From Bathynomus jamesi (lineage: Eukaryota; Arthropoda; Malacostraca; Isopoda; Cirolanidae): a stretch of DNA of 64,000 bases. The notes beneath the pieces are model-generated. The model searched no databases. It had not been told where the DNA came from and was given only the letters and a program-made list of their open reading frames with translations. The first letter of the stretch is position 1. Each line of letters starts with the position of its first letter. Where the stretch lies: positions 566,501-630,500 of the forward strand of contig JAJOZX010000198.1 in assembly GCA_023014485.1 (NCBI GenBank), read 5' to 3'. This document shows positions 33,395-43,242 of this stretch, piece by piece. A program made the position numbers and the translations under genes.

Positions 33395-33540
33395 GGCCAG
33401 AAACTGGCACAGAGTTTAAGCCAACAAATGTGGCCGATTGTTTTAACTCCTGTATTATTATCATTAACGACATCATTGGGATTCGAACCCTCCGAGTTCA
33501 GTTTCTTCACTTTATTTGTAGTGGGACACTGGTTGGTCTT
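33395..33540 (-). repeat. SINE-like repeat, copy 2
   Basis: On the minus strand, GGGTTCGAATCCC is a perfect B box. The sequence aligns with 5548-5702 in the same orientation (ctggcacag, gccaac, attgtt, tattatta and attcgaaccct blocks in order). Confidence 0.55.
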
Positions 33541-33696
33541 TTTCGAAACTTTAACGTAATGTTCCAAAATATAAATGAAAAGTTACCAACATTGACTTTA
33601 TAGGTTTCCTTTTGGTATACTCCGAAGAGTGGACGCTCAATTTTGCCAGTTTAGGTTTAAGTTTTGTTTTTTGGCTAAATACAATAGTTACCCCTT

Positions 33697-34046
33697 TTTC
33701 TTTGATGTATTCAATCCGACGTGAATGCAACGAGTCTTTTGATTATACTAAGCTTGTGAATATAGTAGGTTAGGTGTAGCTGTAACCCTTAGATCCTGTC
33801 CCAAAGCTGGATCCTCTCTGCTTTGCAGATAGCTGGTGAGGGAAGCTATATTTTTCGGGCCTCTTTGAGAGTGACCCGTTGCCCACGTTGGGCTAACATC
33901 ATGAAAAAGAAAAACTATAGTGTTTGTCATTTACCATTACTTATTCGGACTATAGTGGATTTAATTTTCCCAGAAGAGTTCCTTGTTCCATGATGATCTG
34001 TGTGTATCATGAAAAAACCTCACGGGACCATTCTGAGTTCAATCAT
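33697..34046 (+). repeat. 350 bp dispersed repeat R1, copy 2
   Basis: Direct-orientation copy of 32333-32682, roughly 85-90 percent similar by eye, with short indels in the first third. Its 3' end runs into a (TA)n tract, like copy 1. Confidence 0.75.
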
Positions 34047-34052
34047 ATATAT

Positions 34053-34124
<72 letters not shown>

Positions 34125-34140
34125 TGTATATATATATATA
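34047..34140. repeat. (TA)n microsatellite
   Basis: About 45 TA units with three short interruptions. Confidence 0.95.
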
Positions 34141-34220
34141 AATTATTCAACGAAAGTACACCTTAATAATATTTATTTTTTCGTGTTTTAATTTTCCTTC
34201 GTGATTATTTTCATCATATA
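34141..34220. repeat. Fragment of Penelope-like PLE-B terminus
   Basis: Starts aaattattcaacgaaagtac and ends ttccttcgtgattattttca, the same outer sequences that border the PLE-B palindromes at 43337-43536 and 48135-50668. The middle with the conserved stem is deleted, leaving an 80 bp remnant. Confidence 0.55.
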
Positions 34221-34232
34221 TACAAGTATATA

Positions 34233-34619
34233 AGGGTGTCCAAGAAGTCTGGACTCAGGGAAAATAGACATTATATTTTTAAAATGAAACACATTTCTAA
34301 TATCAGTTTTACATATTTCAGGAAAGAAAATACCCTGATGGCTCAGTATACCAATCAAGAGAAGGTGGAACTTGTATTGCTACATGTTTCCTGAAAAAGC
34401 CAGTGGGAGGCATGTTCGTGAAATAACTGCCATGCTTCCCTCTGGCTTTTTCCGGAAACATGTAGCAATGGCAGTTCTACCTTCTCTTGGTTGGTATACT
34501 GAGCCATCAGGGTATTTTCTTTCCTGAAATATGTAAAACTGACATTAGAAATGTGTTTGTTTCACTTTAAAAATATAATGTCTCTTTTCCCTATGAGTCC
34601 AGACTTCTGGAACACCCTG
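34233..34619. mobile_element. Foldback mariner from transposase 5' end
   Basis: Ends read AGGGTGTCCAAGAAGTCTGG and complement CAGGGTGTTCCAGAAGTCTG, flanked by TA. Both arms contain the start of a mariner transposase (MAQYTNQEKVELVLLHV on the plus strand of the left arm and its inverted copy on the right), with homology from tttcaggaaagaaaatacc to cctgaaaaagccag. The element is therefore an inverted duplication of its own 5' end, with a spacer of about 50 bp. Confidence 0.75.
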
Positions 34620-34914
34620 TACATATATTGCTAAACTTATAATTTCAAATGCTATTTATTCGCTATCTATTTATCCAACCATCTACCTATCTATCTACCT
34701 ATATTTTTGACAAATGACAAGTGCTATGTTTCAAAATTTTATTTCTTCTTTATTTTCAAAATTGTCGAGAATTTAAACTTTCTCATTTGATAAATGAAAC
34801 TAAATTTGGGAAATGTTTGGAATGCAAATTAAATACGAAAGAATGTGTCACACTTATTACCTTTTCTTCTATTTCTGAAGTTTTTATTTTAAAAATTTGC
34901 TAACACGTCCACCC

Positions 34915-34949
<35 letters not shown>

Positions 34950-35030
34950 GTTTGGGGTTTGGGGGAAAATATGCGTGTGCGCGCGAGAGAGGAAGATAAA
35001 TGTATACACACATCCATACATACTTATGTA
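34620..35030. other. No gene; (CA)n at 34917-34947
   Basis: AT-rich sequence with a CA microsatellite; nothing else recognised. Confidence 0.5.
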
Positions 35031-35332
35031 GAATATTATACATGAACACGCACGATTTTGCATAATGCAAAAATTGCCTCCACCAGGATTCGAACCCACT
35101 ACCTTCTGCAGAAAAGGTGACGGCTCTAGCCACTAGCCACTACATTACGACGGGATAAAAGTTAGCACAACCTGTTATACATTTAAACAACCGAGGAAAC
35201 GTATAACGATTTCGCGTCGAGAGGTATTTTACGTGTCAACCCTCCCGCACTCGCGACAATGACCAGCATTTCATTGAAATTATCTGGTGGGGACAATTTT
35301 TGCATTATACAAAATCTGCGTGTTCATGAATA
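35031..35332. mobile_element. Foldback element carrying a tRNA-like sequence
   Basis: Inverted arms at about 35031-35077 (aatattatacatgaacacg, ttttgcataatgcaaaaatt) and 35289-35332 (aatttttgcattatacaaaa, cgtgttcatgaataatat) enclose a tRNA-like stretch. This is a MITE-like structure that includes a possible polymerase III promoter. Confidence 0.6.
35066..35150 (-). repeat. tRNA-like sequence in foldback
   Basis: Minus strand: GGCTAGTGGCTAGAGC resembles a D arm with A box, ACCTT/AAGGT can close an anticodon arm (loop TTCTGCAG, one base too long), and GGTTCGAATCC is a perfect B box. The ends AGTGG/CCTGGTGG do not make a good acceptor stem. tRNA-derived, probably not a decoding tRNA. Confidence 0.5.
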
Positions 35333-35389
35333 ATATCCCATTTATGGGACCCATATTTATATATTTATGGTCTGAGATAATAGCTGCGG

Positions 35390-36130
35390 TTTTTTTATGT
35401 CATCATTTAAGTTGATTTGTTCATGAATACCAAATCCAGGCAGTTATTTTTTTCCGATGTTTTCTGTTATTTCTTCTGTTAATATAAATTCATTTGTTAG
35501 AGTTCTCAACATTCTTGCTTGTTCCTGGTCTTCTTTTGTACCCCCCTTTGTCTGGGTTCATATACTGTATATATTTCTTCCCACTCTTACATTTTATAAA
35601 TGGAAAATTGAAATCTCCGCAAAGTATTATTCTGGAGATTGGGGAGTTTAATTAAGGTCTGTATCAGAGAATTTTGCAGTTGGAACGTTCGGGGGTCTAT
35701 ATATGATTATTAGTATGACGTTTAGTTTTTTAAATTTTACTGCTAAAAGTTCTACATACATAGCTCTTTGATTTACTTACTCTCATTTCTGCTATATGGT
35801 TCTCATGCATGTATATAGCATAGCCACCTCTTCGTCTTTCCGTTTTGACGGTTCGTTATAGTTCTCGGTTTGTATTTCTTTTTTATCTAAGCAATACTCG
35901 CAGTTTTCACATTATTCTTGGCAATCTTTCCATAAGGAATGTAAAGTGAGCCTTTCTTTCATCCATAAATCTTTTCAGGTATGAAACTTTGTTTAACGAG
36001 TCGTTCCGTTTTATACATTCCATATTGCCAGGACAATTTTTCTGTTTTCACCTTTACGCTGCCCCTTACGTATTACAAATTCGTTATCCTTCAGTGTTGC
36101 ATGTTTCGTAGTTCTATGGTCCACTAGGAA
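35390..36130 (-). pseudogene. LINE endonuclease fragment (non-LTR retrotransposon)
   Basis: On the minus strand an apurinic-endonuclease-like domain survives in pieces: a VAMLYT stretch, IIIYRPPNVP, and the diagnostic GDFNFPFIKCKSGK near 35590-35640, followed by degraded sequence to about 35400. Several stops and frame changes break it. The reverse transcriptase that should follow is absent. Together with the zinc-finger frame just upstream it looks like the 5' portion of one LINE. Confidence 0.6.
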
Positions 36131-36144
36131 AGATCCGCTTCCAT

Positions 36145-36490
36145 TTATCTTTTTTGGTAGCTTCTTACCTGAAAACGGTTCGACTCGGAGGTTTTTAGCT
36201 TTGTCGGTTGCATGTGCTGTATGAAGTTTAGTAGCCGTATGTTGAAAAATTTATATTCGTTGTTTGTGCTCATAGTTTTCTTTGTATTATTTTTGGAGTC
36301 CTTAGGGTTTGTAGCACTGTTTTCGTATCTGCAGTTTCCATATTTTGTATAAGTTTTGCATGTACTCGGGTAGTAGATTTTGCACATATCACCGAATTTA
36401 CAATGACCATTATTATAGTAGAACTTGCACAAAGTAGGGTGCGCATATAAACGCCGTCCACCTCCATATCTGCAATACCCCATTGCATAA
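36145..36490 (-). pseudogene. CCCH zinc-finger ORF1-like fragment
   Basis: Reads MGYCRYGGGRRLYAHPTLCK, FYYNNGHCKFGDMCKIYYP and CKTYTKYGNCRYENS, which are tandem CCCH-type zinc fingers (Cys-x7/8-Cys-x5-Cys-x3-His pattern; some third Cys or His are lost, for example GGRRLYAH). Such fingers occur in ORF1-type proteins of some LINEs and bind nucleic acid. It precedes the endonuclease fragment by a short gap on the same strand. The rest (SKNNTKKTMSTNNEYKF) is low-complexity and basic. Confidence 0.55.
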
Positions 36491-36499
36491 TATCTGCAT

Positions 36500-37552
36500 A
36501 TAGTTTCCTTTACATTATTGCTCTTGCTTTTGATTTTGGTCTTAATTTCAATTCCTTATTTGGTGATGGTTTCTGTATAACGGGATTTTCCTTTAGTTCT
36601 TCGCTATTTGAGTTAGTGTCCCTACCCCCCCTCTCCACACCCTCTGTTCTGCGTGTGTTATTTCTTTTGCCTCTATTTCTCTCCCATTTCTACCATGTTC
36701 GTGTGTTGGTGTTTCTTTTGTTTCCGTTTCTCTCTCTCTCTCTCTCTCTCCCTTTCGTCTCCTTGTTTGTTCCTCTCCGCTCGTCATTCACATTTTTTAC
36801 TTTGGCTTCTTGTTCAGTGTCTCGTTCTGTTCTAAAAACTGTAAACGAGTTTATTCCCGTTTTGCAAATTTCATAAAAAAAAACTTTACTCCATTTACTT
36901 GTTTTGCACCTGCTATAAGGGACATATTTTCATCTCTCCATTTCAGGCAATTAACGTCGAAAAGAAATTGGCAGATATCACATTTAATCGCCATTTCTCG
37001 TCGGTTGCAATATTGTAAATTTTACAGAGTTTTTGAAATCTGTTGCCCATTTCCTTGTTATTTATTTAATACTCATATAACTACTACTCGTATAAATACG
37101 CCTTTCTGATTCTAAAGGAGTGGTTGAAGGAATTGTAAGTCGAAGGGAGTGAGAAAGATGTTGTCTCAGTTATTGTAGGTACGAGAGGGGATGTATCACG
37201 TGTTGTGTGTTCAGTAGTTGGTGGACGGGAGGACGGCAGTGGAAGATAGCTGCAGGAAGTTAGGGGAAACAATGCACTCTATTTCAGATTTAAAATGGGC
37301 ACTGAAATTTCTTTCAGATGAACAATCAAAACACTATATAGATTAATTTGCTGAAGGAGGGGGGGCTGGCCTTTTTATGACATACGCGGTGATTTCACGA
37401 CTAAACATCATCTTTGGTGGTACTAGATATTCACACAAACACTGGCACTTTTTAAGTTTTTTAATTAAGGGATTTTCACTATATTTCAACTTTTAATCGG
37501 AATTCGATCGAAACACGTGTTACCTCTTCACTAAGCAAGCAAACTATATATA
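36500..37552. other. No recognised gene; short (CT)n
   Basis: Contains a (CT)11-like run at 36729-36751. Open frames on both strands across 36593-37109 are Ser/Leu/Phe-rich low-complexity products of the CT-rich sequence. No domain is recognised. Confidence 0.5.
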
Positions 37553-38931
37553 CGAGGGCCATTCAATATATTTTCCCCGCCTTTTTTTTTCTTTCCAAGT
37601 TTCCCTGTAAGTTCAAGAAATTTTGTGCACAAGTAGTTACATACCTTTTTAACAAGTTTTTATTTTTCCACATAGTCTCCATCCTTTTCTACGGCTTTCC
37701 TCCACCTCGAAACAACGGCATTTATTCCTTGCTGGTAAAAGTCCGCTGGCTTCCGCTGGAGCCACCTCTTAACCTCCTCAACAACCTCATCGTCACTCTG
37801 AAACTTTCTTCCACGAATAGCATCCTTCATTGGCCCAAACAAATGGAACTCTGAAGGTGCCAGATCCGGGCTATATGGAGGGTGGGGTAACACAGTCAAG
37901 CGCATTTTTGTGATGGCCTCTTTGTTTGCAAACTGTTGTGTGGTCTTGCGTTATCGTGCAAAAGAATGACGTCTTCCAGTTTTCTCTCCGGTCGAACTCG
38001 CTTTATACATCTCTGGAGTCTCTGTAGGGTAGCAATATATGCCTCTGAGTTGATTGTTTGTCCTTTCTTCATAATGTCCATCAGAATCACCCCGTTCATG
38101 TCCCACAAGATGGTGGCCATAATCTTCCCTGCAGAGGGAGCCATTTTGAACTTTTTCTTGCGTGGGGAGTCTGCGTGATGCCACGCCATGGATTGGCGTT
38201 TTGTTTCAGGTTGAAAGTGGTGTACCCAAGTCTCATCCCCAATCACAGTTCTTGAAAGAAACTCATCCTCTTCTGTCTCGTATCGAACCAACGACTCAGA
38301 AGCAATTTTTTTCTTTGGGCTTTGTGATTTTGTCAGTCAGTTTGCGAGGAACAAACCCTGAACACACTTTTGAGTATTCCAGTTGCTGAATTATCGTATT
38401 CACACTTCCTTCACTGTTTCCTAGCTCCAGTGATAGCTCCTTGTATGTGACGCGCCGACTTGATCGAATGATGCTGTTAGCACGTTGCACAGTGTGAAAT
38501 GTCACAGCCGATGCCGGGCGACCGCTGCGTGGCTCATCATCGAGGCTAGCTCTCCCTCTCTCCGGTGATCTCACACGTTTAGATCAGTGTCCAACTGTGC
38601 TTCGATCAACAACAGCATCTCTGTAAACATTTTGCAGACGCTTGTGAATATTTCCAACTGTTTCCTTCTCTGCGGTTAAGAACTCGATAACAGCTCTCTG
38701 TTTACGACGCATATCACTGTCAGACGCCATTTTCGAAACTGCGTTAACCATCGGTTTTATAGAAGGGCGTTTAAAAGCGGTTCTATATAAAGAGGGGAGG
38801 TTCAGAGTGGAAAAATCCGGTTATGTGAAGCGCAGAAAGTTCAAACTTACGGCCCAAAAGACATTTCAGCCCCATGGCCTATTATTTAGTTATGAAAAAA
38901 GGGTGGAGAAAAATATATTGAGTGTCCTTAG
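37553..38931 (-). mobile_element. Mariner (DD34D-type) transposon, nearly full length
   Basis: Termini CGAGGGCCATTCAATATATT and complement CTAAGGACACTCAATATATT are imperfect inverted repeats. TA flanks both ends (37551-37552, 38932-38933). The 1379 bp size is that of complete mariners. One minus-strand transposase gene fills it. hAT copy 1 lies only 13 bp downstream. Confidence 0.85.
37660..38730 (-). pseudogene. Mariner transposase, about 350 aa, broken
   Basis: Starts MASDSDMRRKQRAVIEFLTA (ATG complement at 38728-38730) with the first helix-turn-helix, reaches an in-frame TGA after VDRSTVGH, and continues ERGRASLDDEPRSGRPASAV (linker) and VTYKELSLELGNSEGSVNTI (second helix-turn-helix). The catalytic residues lie in VIGDETWVHHF, LLHDNARPHN and PPYSPDLAPSEFHLFGPMKD. 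The last motif has Glu where mariners normally have Asp. Frameshifts lie near 38290 and 37900. C-terminus: GINAVVSRWRKAVEKDGDYV. Confidence 0.85.
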
Positions 38932-38944
38932 TAAATATATATAC

Positions 38945-40235
38945 TAGTGATGTAGCGGATGTCATTTTTTTCACATCCGCGGATGCGGATGCGGATGAGG
39001 ATGTTTGATTTCAACATCCGCGGATGCGGATGCGGATGTCTACATTTTCGTTATTTTTTAGGATATATTCGAGATTTGTCGTGTTTAACGTATATAATAA
39101 GTTATTATATAGAGAGAGCTGTAGCTATAATGTAGTATAATTGATTAATTGTACAATAATTGCTGTACTTTTCTCTGAACATATAAAATAATATCAAGCA
39201 TCTAACTAATATAGAAATCAATTAGTGAATTCGTCTGCAAATAAATTCGTTATATTTTGTTGAGTTTCAGCCACAATTAGAAACCATAATTGTGTTACCA
39301 GGATGCGGGACGTGAACCCAACTCAAATGCACCCCACCGTCCTCTTTCCCCAACCTCCACCATTATAGAAAGAGATCTTTAATTAGCTTGATAACTGTTT
39401 ATATTAAGTTTAAAGTTTTATTAGGCATATTTATAAATGAGTAATTAAAATAAAGTAAACTAAGATGTTCATCGTTTAATGTTCAAACTTAATTATAGGA
39501 AGGTTATGCTTAAGGAACATTAATTTTTCTGCCTTTTCTGCTGCCAGTCTGTTTCTCTTTTCATCATATATTAATCCAGCACTGCTAAATAATCTCTCGC
39601 TTGGTACGTTTGTTGGAGGACAGGCTAAATGTTTCCTTGCAAGTTTACTCAAGTATGGATAGATATTCTGCGTATTTTTCCACCAACTAATAGGATTGTC
39701 ACATGCAACCAGGCGTTTTTCTTGGTGATAGCTCTCGATCATTTTTACTACATCTTTTGACATCGCGAAGGTCTCGTCATTGCTGCTTGACTCAAGAAAC
39801 TGAGAGACAGATTCTGTGATAGATTTGCTTGTTGAAGGTGTTGGTTCTGTCACTGAAACTTTTATTCTTTTGGTGGGTGGCGAAGCGACAGATTCAAGAG
39901 ATTGAAACTCTTCAACTGCTTTGCCAAGTAATGATTTAACTCGTTCTAATGTACTAGGTGAAAATAACTTAGCTTTGTAACGTGGATCTAAGTAGGTTGC
40001 AAGAGAGTAACTTCATACAAGAACAGCCTCTCGTCTTGTCGCTTGCATCACTTTTACGCACAATGAACTAGTTCTATTAATATAGTAGAATTTGATAATT
40101 TCCGCTTATTAATGACGTTTTATCTCAACGGTCCACATCCGCACGACATCCGCAGTCCAAAGTGCGGATGCGGGTGCGGATGCGAGAAAATATGCGGATG
40201 TTCCGCGGATGCGGATGCGGATGTGACCTACATCA

Positions 40236-40238
<3 letters not shown>
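38945..40238 (-). mobile_element. hAT element copy 1, 1294 bp, GCGGAT-rich subterminals
   Basis: Ends TAGTGATGTAGCGGATGT and complement TAGTGATGTAGGTCACAT, with clusters of cgcggatgcggatg at both subterminal regions. The flanking octamers atatatac and atatatat (7 of 8) lie in a TA tract. The interior keeps only the C-terminal part of a hAT transposase. It is nearly identical to the copy at 53924-55172. Confidence 0.85.
39476..40011 (-). pseudogene. hAT transposase C-terminus (copy 1)
   Basis: Begins SYSLATYLDPRYKAKLFSP, where LDPRYK is a hAT hallmark. A Ser/Thr-rich linker (TEPTPSTSKSITESVSQFL) follows, then the dimerisation domain: DNPISWWKNTQNIYPYLSKL, ARKHLACPPTNVPSERLFSS and DEKRNRLAAEKAEKLMFLKH, ending NLPIIKFEH. 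The open frame stops upstream at a TGA in LV*SYS. The BED finger and catalytic Asp residues are deleted, so the product could at most be a dimerisation fragment. Confidence 0.85.
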
Positions 40239-40274
<36 letters not shown>

Positions 40275-40399
40275 GTCGCTGACTACGAATCCATCGGCCC
40301 CGGGATCGAGACCCGGTGACGGCAGGCGGCGCGAAGCAAAACCCAGTTGTTCATCCTTCTACACAATAAAAGAAATAATTGGTTGGTAGACAAATTGGT
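40239..40399 (-). repeat. (TA)n followed by a weak tRNA-like stretch
   Basis: (TA)n at 40239-40272, then on the minus strand GGGTCTCGATCCCGGGG (a degenerate B box) with GACTACGAATCC. A SINE head is possible, but the A box is unclear. Confidence 0.3.
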
Positions 40400-40553
40400 A
40401 CCCTGGGTAGCCTAGTGGTTAAGACTCTGGGTTGCTGGTGGGACGTGGTTTGGATTCCACGTTAAATTGTAAGTTTAAGGTGGAGTAACAAGCTTGACCT
40501 TCGTCAGAATGAACAATTCGGGCAGAAGAAAAACCAAGGTTAACCAAGGTTAC
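40400..40553 (+). repeat. tRNA-derived SINE family S2, copy 2
   Basis: GGGTAGCCTAGTGGTTAAG gives a good A box (TAGCCTAGTGG), and GGTTTGGATTCCACG is a degenerate B box. The tail caagcttgaccttcgtcaga and atgaacaattcgggcag matches copy 1 (11578-11762, opposite strand). The copy ends in a (TA)n tract at 40556. Confidence 0.7.
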
Positions 40554-40555
40554 TG

Positions 40556-40971
40556 TATATATATATATATATATATATAAACCAATCAACAATAATAATA
40601 TATTAATATAATAATAAATACTAATAAAATTTTATTAAAGACCATTAGTAAAGTTGCCGCATAAATTCAGTCATAAAACCCCATAAAAGAAAAGCTTTAA
40701 CTAACTCGTTATTCCAAATAAAAAATTCTAATGAAAAACAGGAAACAAATGAAAGTTATAATTAAGGAAAAAGACAAAACATCATTTGCAAAATTCATAA
40801 ATCTAAAACCCCAAAACAAATAAAAACAAAAAAATTTGGCGTGTTTGCACTTATAAGAAATGTCAATTTAAAATTGACGAGAGCCTGTATTAGCTTCTAT
40901 TGAAGTGTCACTCTTGCGGAAAAGGAAGGAGGCAAAAGAGAATTAAGAATATATATATATATATATATATA
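40556..40971. other. No gene; AT-rich between two (TA)n tracts
   Basis: (TA)n at 40556-40579 and 40951-40971 enclose A-rich sequence without a recognisable domain. Confidence 0.55.
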
Positions 40972-41074
40972 CATTCAACTGCAAAGAACACGCAGTATAA
41001 ATAACGTAAAGAACGACGCTTGTTAGGAGGATATTCCGCGCAAGACGAGAAAGAGAAAACAACAAATGAAAAAA

Positions 41075-41151
41075 TGAAGTACCACCTGGGAATCGAACCG
41101 GGATCTTCCGATTGCCGGTCAGACGCGATAACCACTACACCATGGACTTCA
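41075..41151 (-). tRNA. tRNA-like unit 1 (GGC loop)
   Basis: Minus strand: A box TGGTGTAGTGG and B box GGTTCGATTCC, with anticodon arm TCTGA/TCGGA and loop CCGGCAA. An outer stem TGAAG/CTTCA precedes a T6 terminator. Compared with the copy at 29.1 kb (TGAGG/CCTCA), the stem shows a compensatory G-C to A-T change. T-stem and acceptor each contain one extra base relative to a canonical tRNA, so decoding function is doubtful. This copy has one C fewer before GGG. Confidence 0.55.
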
Positions 41152-41337
41152 CTCTTCCAAATGCCGTAATTCCTCTACATACTCGCAGAAACCAATGCCC
41201 CAAGGGGGCACCCCCGCATGCCGTAACATTATATACATTCAACTGCAAAGAACACGCAGTATAAATAACGTAAAGAACGACGCTTGTATAGGAGATATTC
41301 CGCGCAAGACGAGAAAGAGAAAACAAAAATGAAAAAA

Positions 41338-41414
41338 TGAAGTACCACCTGGGAATCGAACCGGGATCTTCCGATTGCCGGTCAGACGCGATAACCACTA
41401 CACCATGGACTTCA
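41338..41414 (-). tRNA. tRNA-like unit 2
   Basis: Same boxes, anticodon arm and outer stem as unit 1; variable arm with one C fewer than units 3-5. Confidence 0.55.
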
Positions 41415-41600
41415 CTCTTCCAAATGCCGTAATTCCTCTACATACTCGCAGAAACCAATGCCCCAAGGGGCACCCCCGCATGCCGTAACATTATATACAT
41501 TCAACTGCAAAGAACACGCAGTATAAATAACGTAAAGAACGACGCTTGTATAGGAGATATTCCGCGCAAGACGAGAAAGAGAAAACAACAAATGAAAAAA

Positions 41601-41678
41601 TGAAGTACCACCTGGGAATCGAACCCGGGATCTTCCGATTGCCGGTCAGACGCGATAACCACTACACCATGGACTTCA
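41601..41678 (-). tRNA. tRNA-like unit 3
   Basis: Same structure; carries gaacccggga, that is CCCGGG before the TTCGA loop on the sense strand. Confidence 0.55.
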
Positions 41679-41853
41679 CTCTTCCAAATGCCGTAATTCC
41701 TCTACATACTCGCAGAAACCGCACCCCCCGCATGCCGTAACATTATATACATTCAACTGCAAAGAACACGCAGTATAAATAACGTAAAGAACGACGCTTG
41801 TATAGGAGATATTCCGCGCAAGACGAGAAAGAGAAAACAACAAATGAAAAAAA

Positions 41854-41931
41854 TGAAGTACCACCTGGGAATCGAACCCGGGATCTTCCGATTGCCGGTC
41901 AGACGCGATAACCACTACACCATGGACTTCA
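41854..41931 (-). tRNA. tRNA-like unit 4
   Basis: Same structure as unit 3. The spacer of the preceding unit (near 41720) has lost the ccaatgccccaaggg block. Confidence 0.55.
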
Positions 41932-42118
41932 CTCTTCCAAATGCCGTAATTCCTCTACATACTCGCAGAAACCAATGCCCCAAGGGGGCACCCCCGCATG
42001 CCGTAACATTATATACATTCAACTGCAAAGAACACGCAGTATAAATAACGTAAAGAACGACGCTTGTATAGGAGATATTCCGCGCAAGACGAGAAAGAGA
42101 AAACAACAAATGAAAAAA

Positions 42119-42196
42119 TGAAGTACCACCTGGGAATCGAACCCGGGATCTTCCGATTGCCGGTCAGACGCGATAACCACTACACCATGGACTTCA
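42119..42196 (-). tRNA. tRNA-like unit 5
   Basis: Same structure as unit 3, with intact boxes and T-run terminator. Confidence 0.55.
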
Positions 42197-42386
42197 CTCT
42201 TCCAAATGCCGTAATTCCTCTACATACTCGCAGAAACCAATGCCCCAAGGGGGCACCCCCCGCATGCCGTAACATTATATACATTCAACTGCAAAGAACA
42301 CGCAGTATAAATAACGTAAAGAACGACGCTTGTATAGGAGATATTCCGCGCAAGACGAGAAAGAGAAAACAAAACAAATGAAAAAA

Positions 42387-42438
42387 TGAAGTACCACCTG
42401 GGAATCGAACCCGGGATCTTCCGATTGCGGTCAGACGG
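42387..42438 (-). pseudogene. tRNA-like unit 6, truncated at the inversion junction
   Basis: Only the 3' two thirds remain (through tcagacg). The sequence then switches to the plus-strand end caggtggtacttca of another unit. The D arm and A box are lost. This junction is the centre of the head-to-head array. Confidence 0.7.
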
Positions 42439-42638
42439 CAGGTGGTACTTCATTTTTTCATTGTTGTTTTCTCTTTCTCGTCTTGCGCGGAATATCTCCT
42501 ATACAAGCGTCGTTCTTTACGTTATTTATACTGCGTGTTCTTTGCAGTTGAATGTATATAATGTTACGGCATGCGGGGGGTGCCCCCTTGGGGCATTGGT
42601 TTCTGCGAGTATGTAGAGGAATTACGGCATTTGAAGAG

Positions 42639-42715
42639 TGAAGTCCATGGTGTAGTGGTTATCGCGTCTGACCGGCAATCGGAAGATCCGGGTTCGATTC
42701 CCAGGTGGTACTTCA
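42639..42715 (+). tRNA. tRNA-like unit 7
   Basis: Plus-strand copy with intact A and B boxes, followed by T5; one C fewer before GGG, as in units 1 and 2. Confidence 0.55.
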
Positions 42716-42900
42716 TTTTTCATTTGTTGTTCTCTTTCTCGTCTTGCGCGGAATATCTCCTATACAAGCGTCGTTCTTTACGTTATTTATACTGCGTGTT
42801 CTTTGCAGTTGAATGTATATAATGTTACGGCATGCGGGGGGTGCCCCCTTGGGGCATTGGTTTCTGCGAGTATGTAGAGGAATTACGGCATTTGGAAGAG

Positions 42901-42977
42901 TGAAGTCCATGGTGTAGTGGTTATCGCGTCTGACCGGCAATCGGAAGATCCGGGTTCGATTCCCAGGTGGTACTTCA
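42901..42977 (+). tRNA. tRNA-like unit 8
   Basis: Plus-strand copy identical in boxes and stems to unit 7, followed by T6. Confidence 0.55.
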
Positions 42978-43164
42978 TTTTTTCATTTGTTGTTTTCTCT
43001 TTCTCGTCTTGCGCGGAATATCTCCTATACAAGCGTCGTTCTTTACGTTATTTATACTGCGGTTCTTTGCAGTTGAATGTATATAATGTTACGGCATGCG
43101 GGGGGTGCCCCCTTGGGGCATTGGTTTCTGCGAGTATGTAGAGGAATTACGGCATTTGGAAGAG

Positions 43165-43242
43165 TGAAGTCCATGGTGTAGTGGTTATCGCGTCTGACCG
43201 GCAATCGGAAGATCCCGGGTTCGATTCCCAGGTGGTACTTCA
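43165..43242 (+). tRNA. tRNA-like unit 9
   Basis: Plus-strand copy with the CCCGGG variant as in units 3-5, followed by T6. The array ends about 70 bp downstream at a (TA)n tract. Confidence 0.55.

Noticed and set aside
36593..37109. Ser/Leu/Phe-rich frames near 36.6-37.1 kb
   Set aside because: Derived from a CT-rich tract; composition is low-complexity with no motif.
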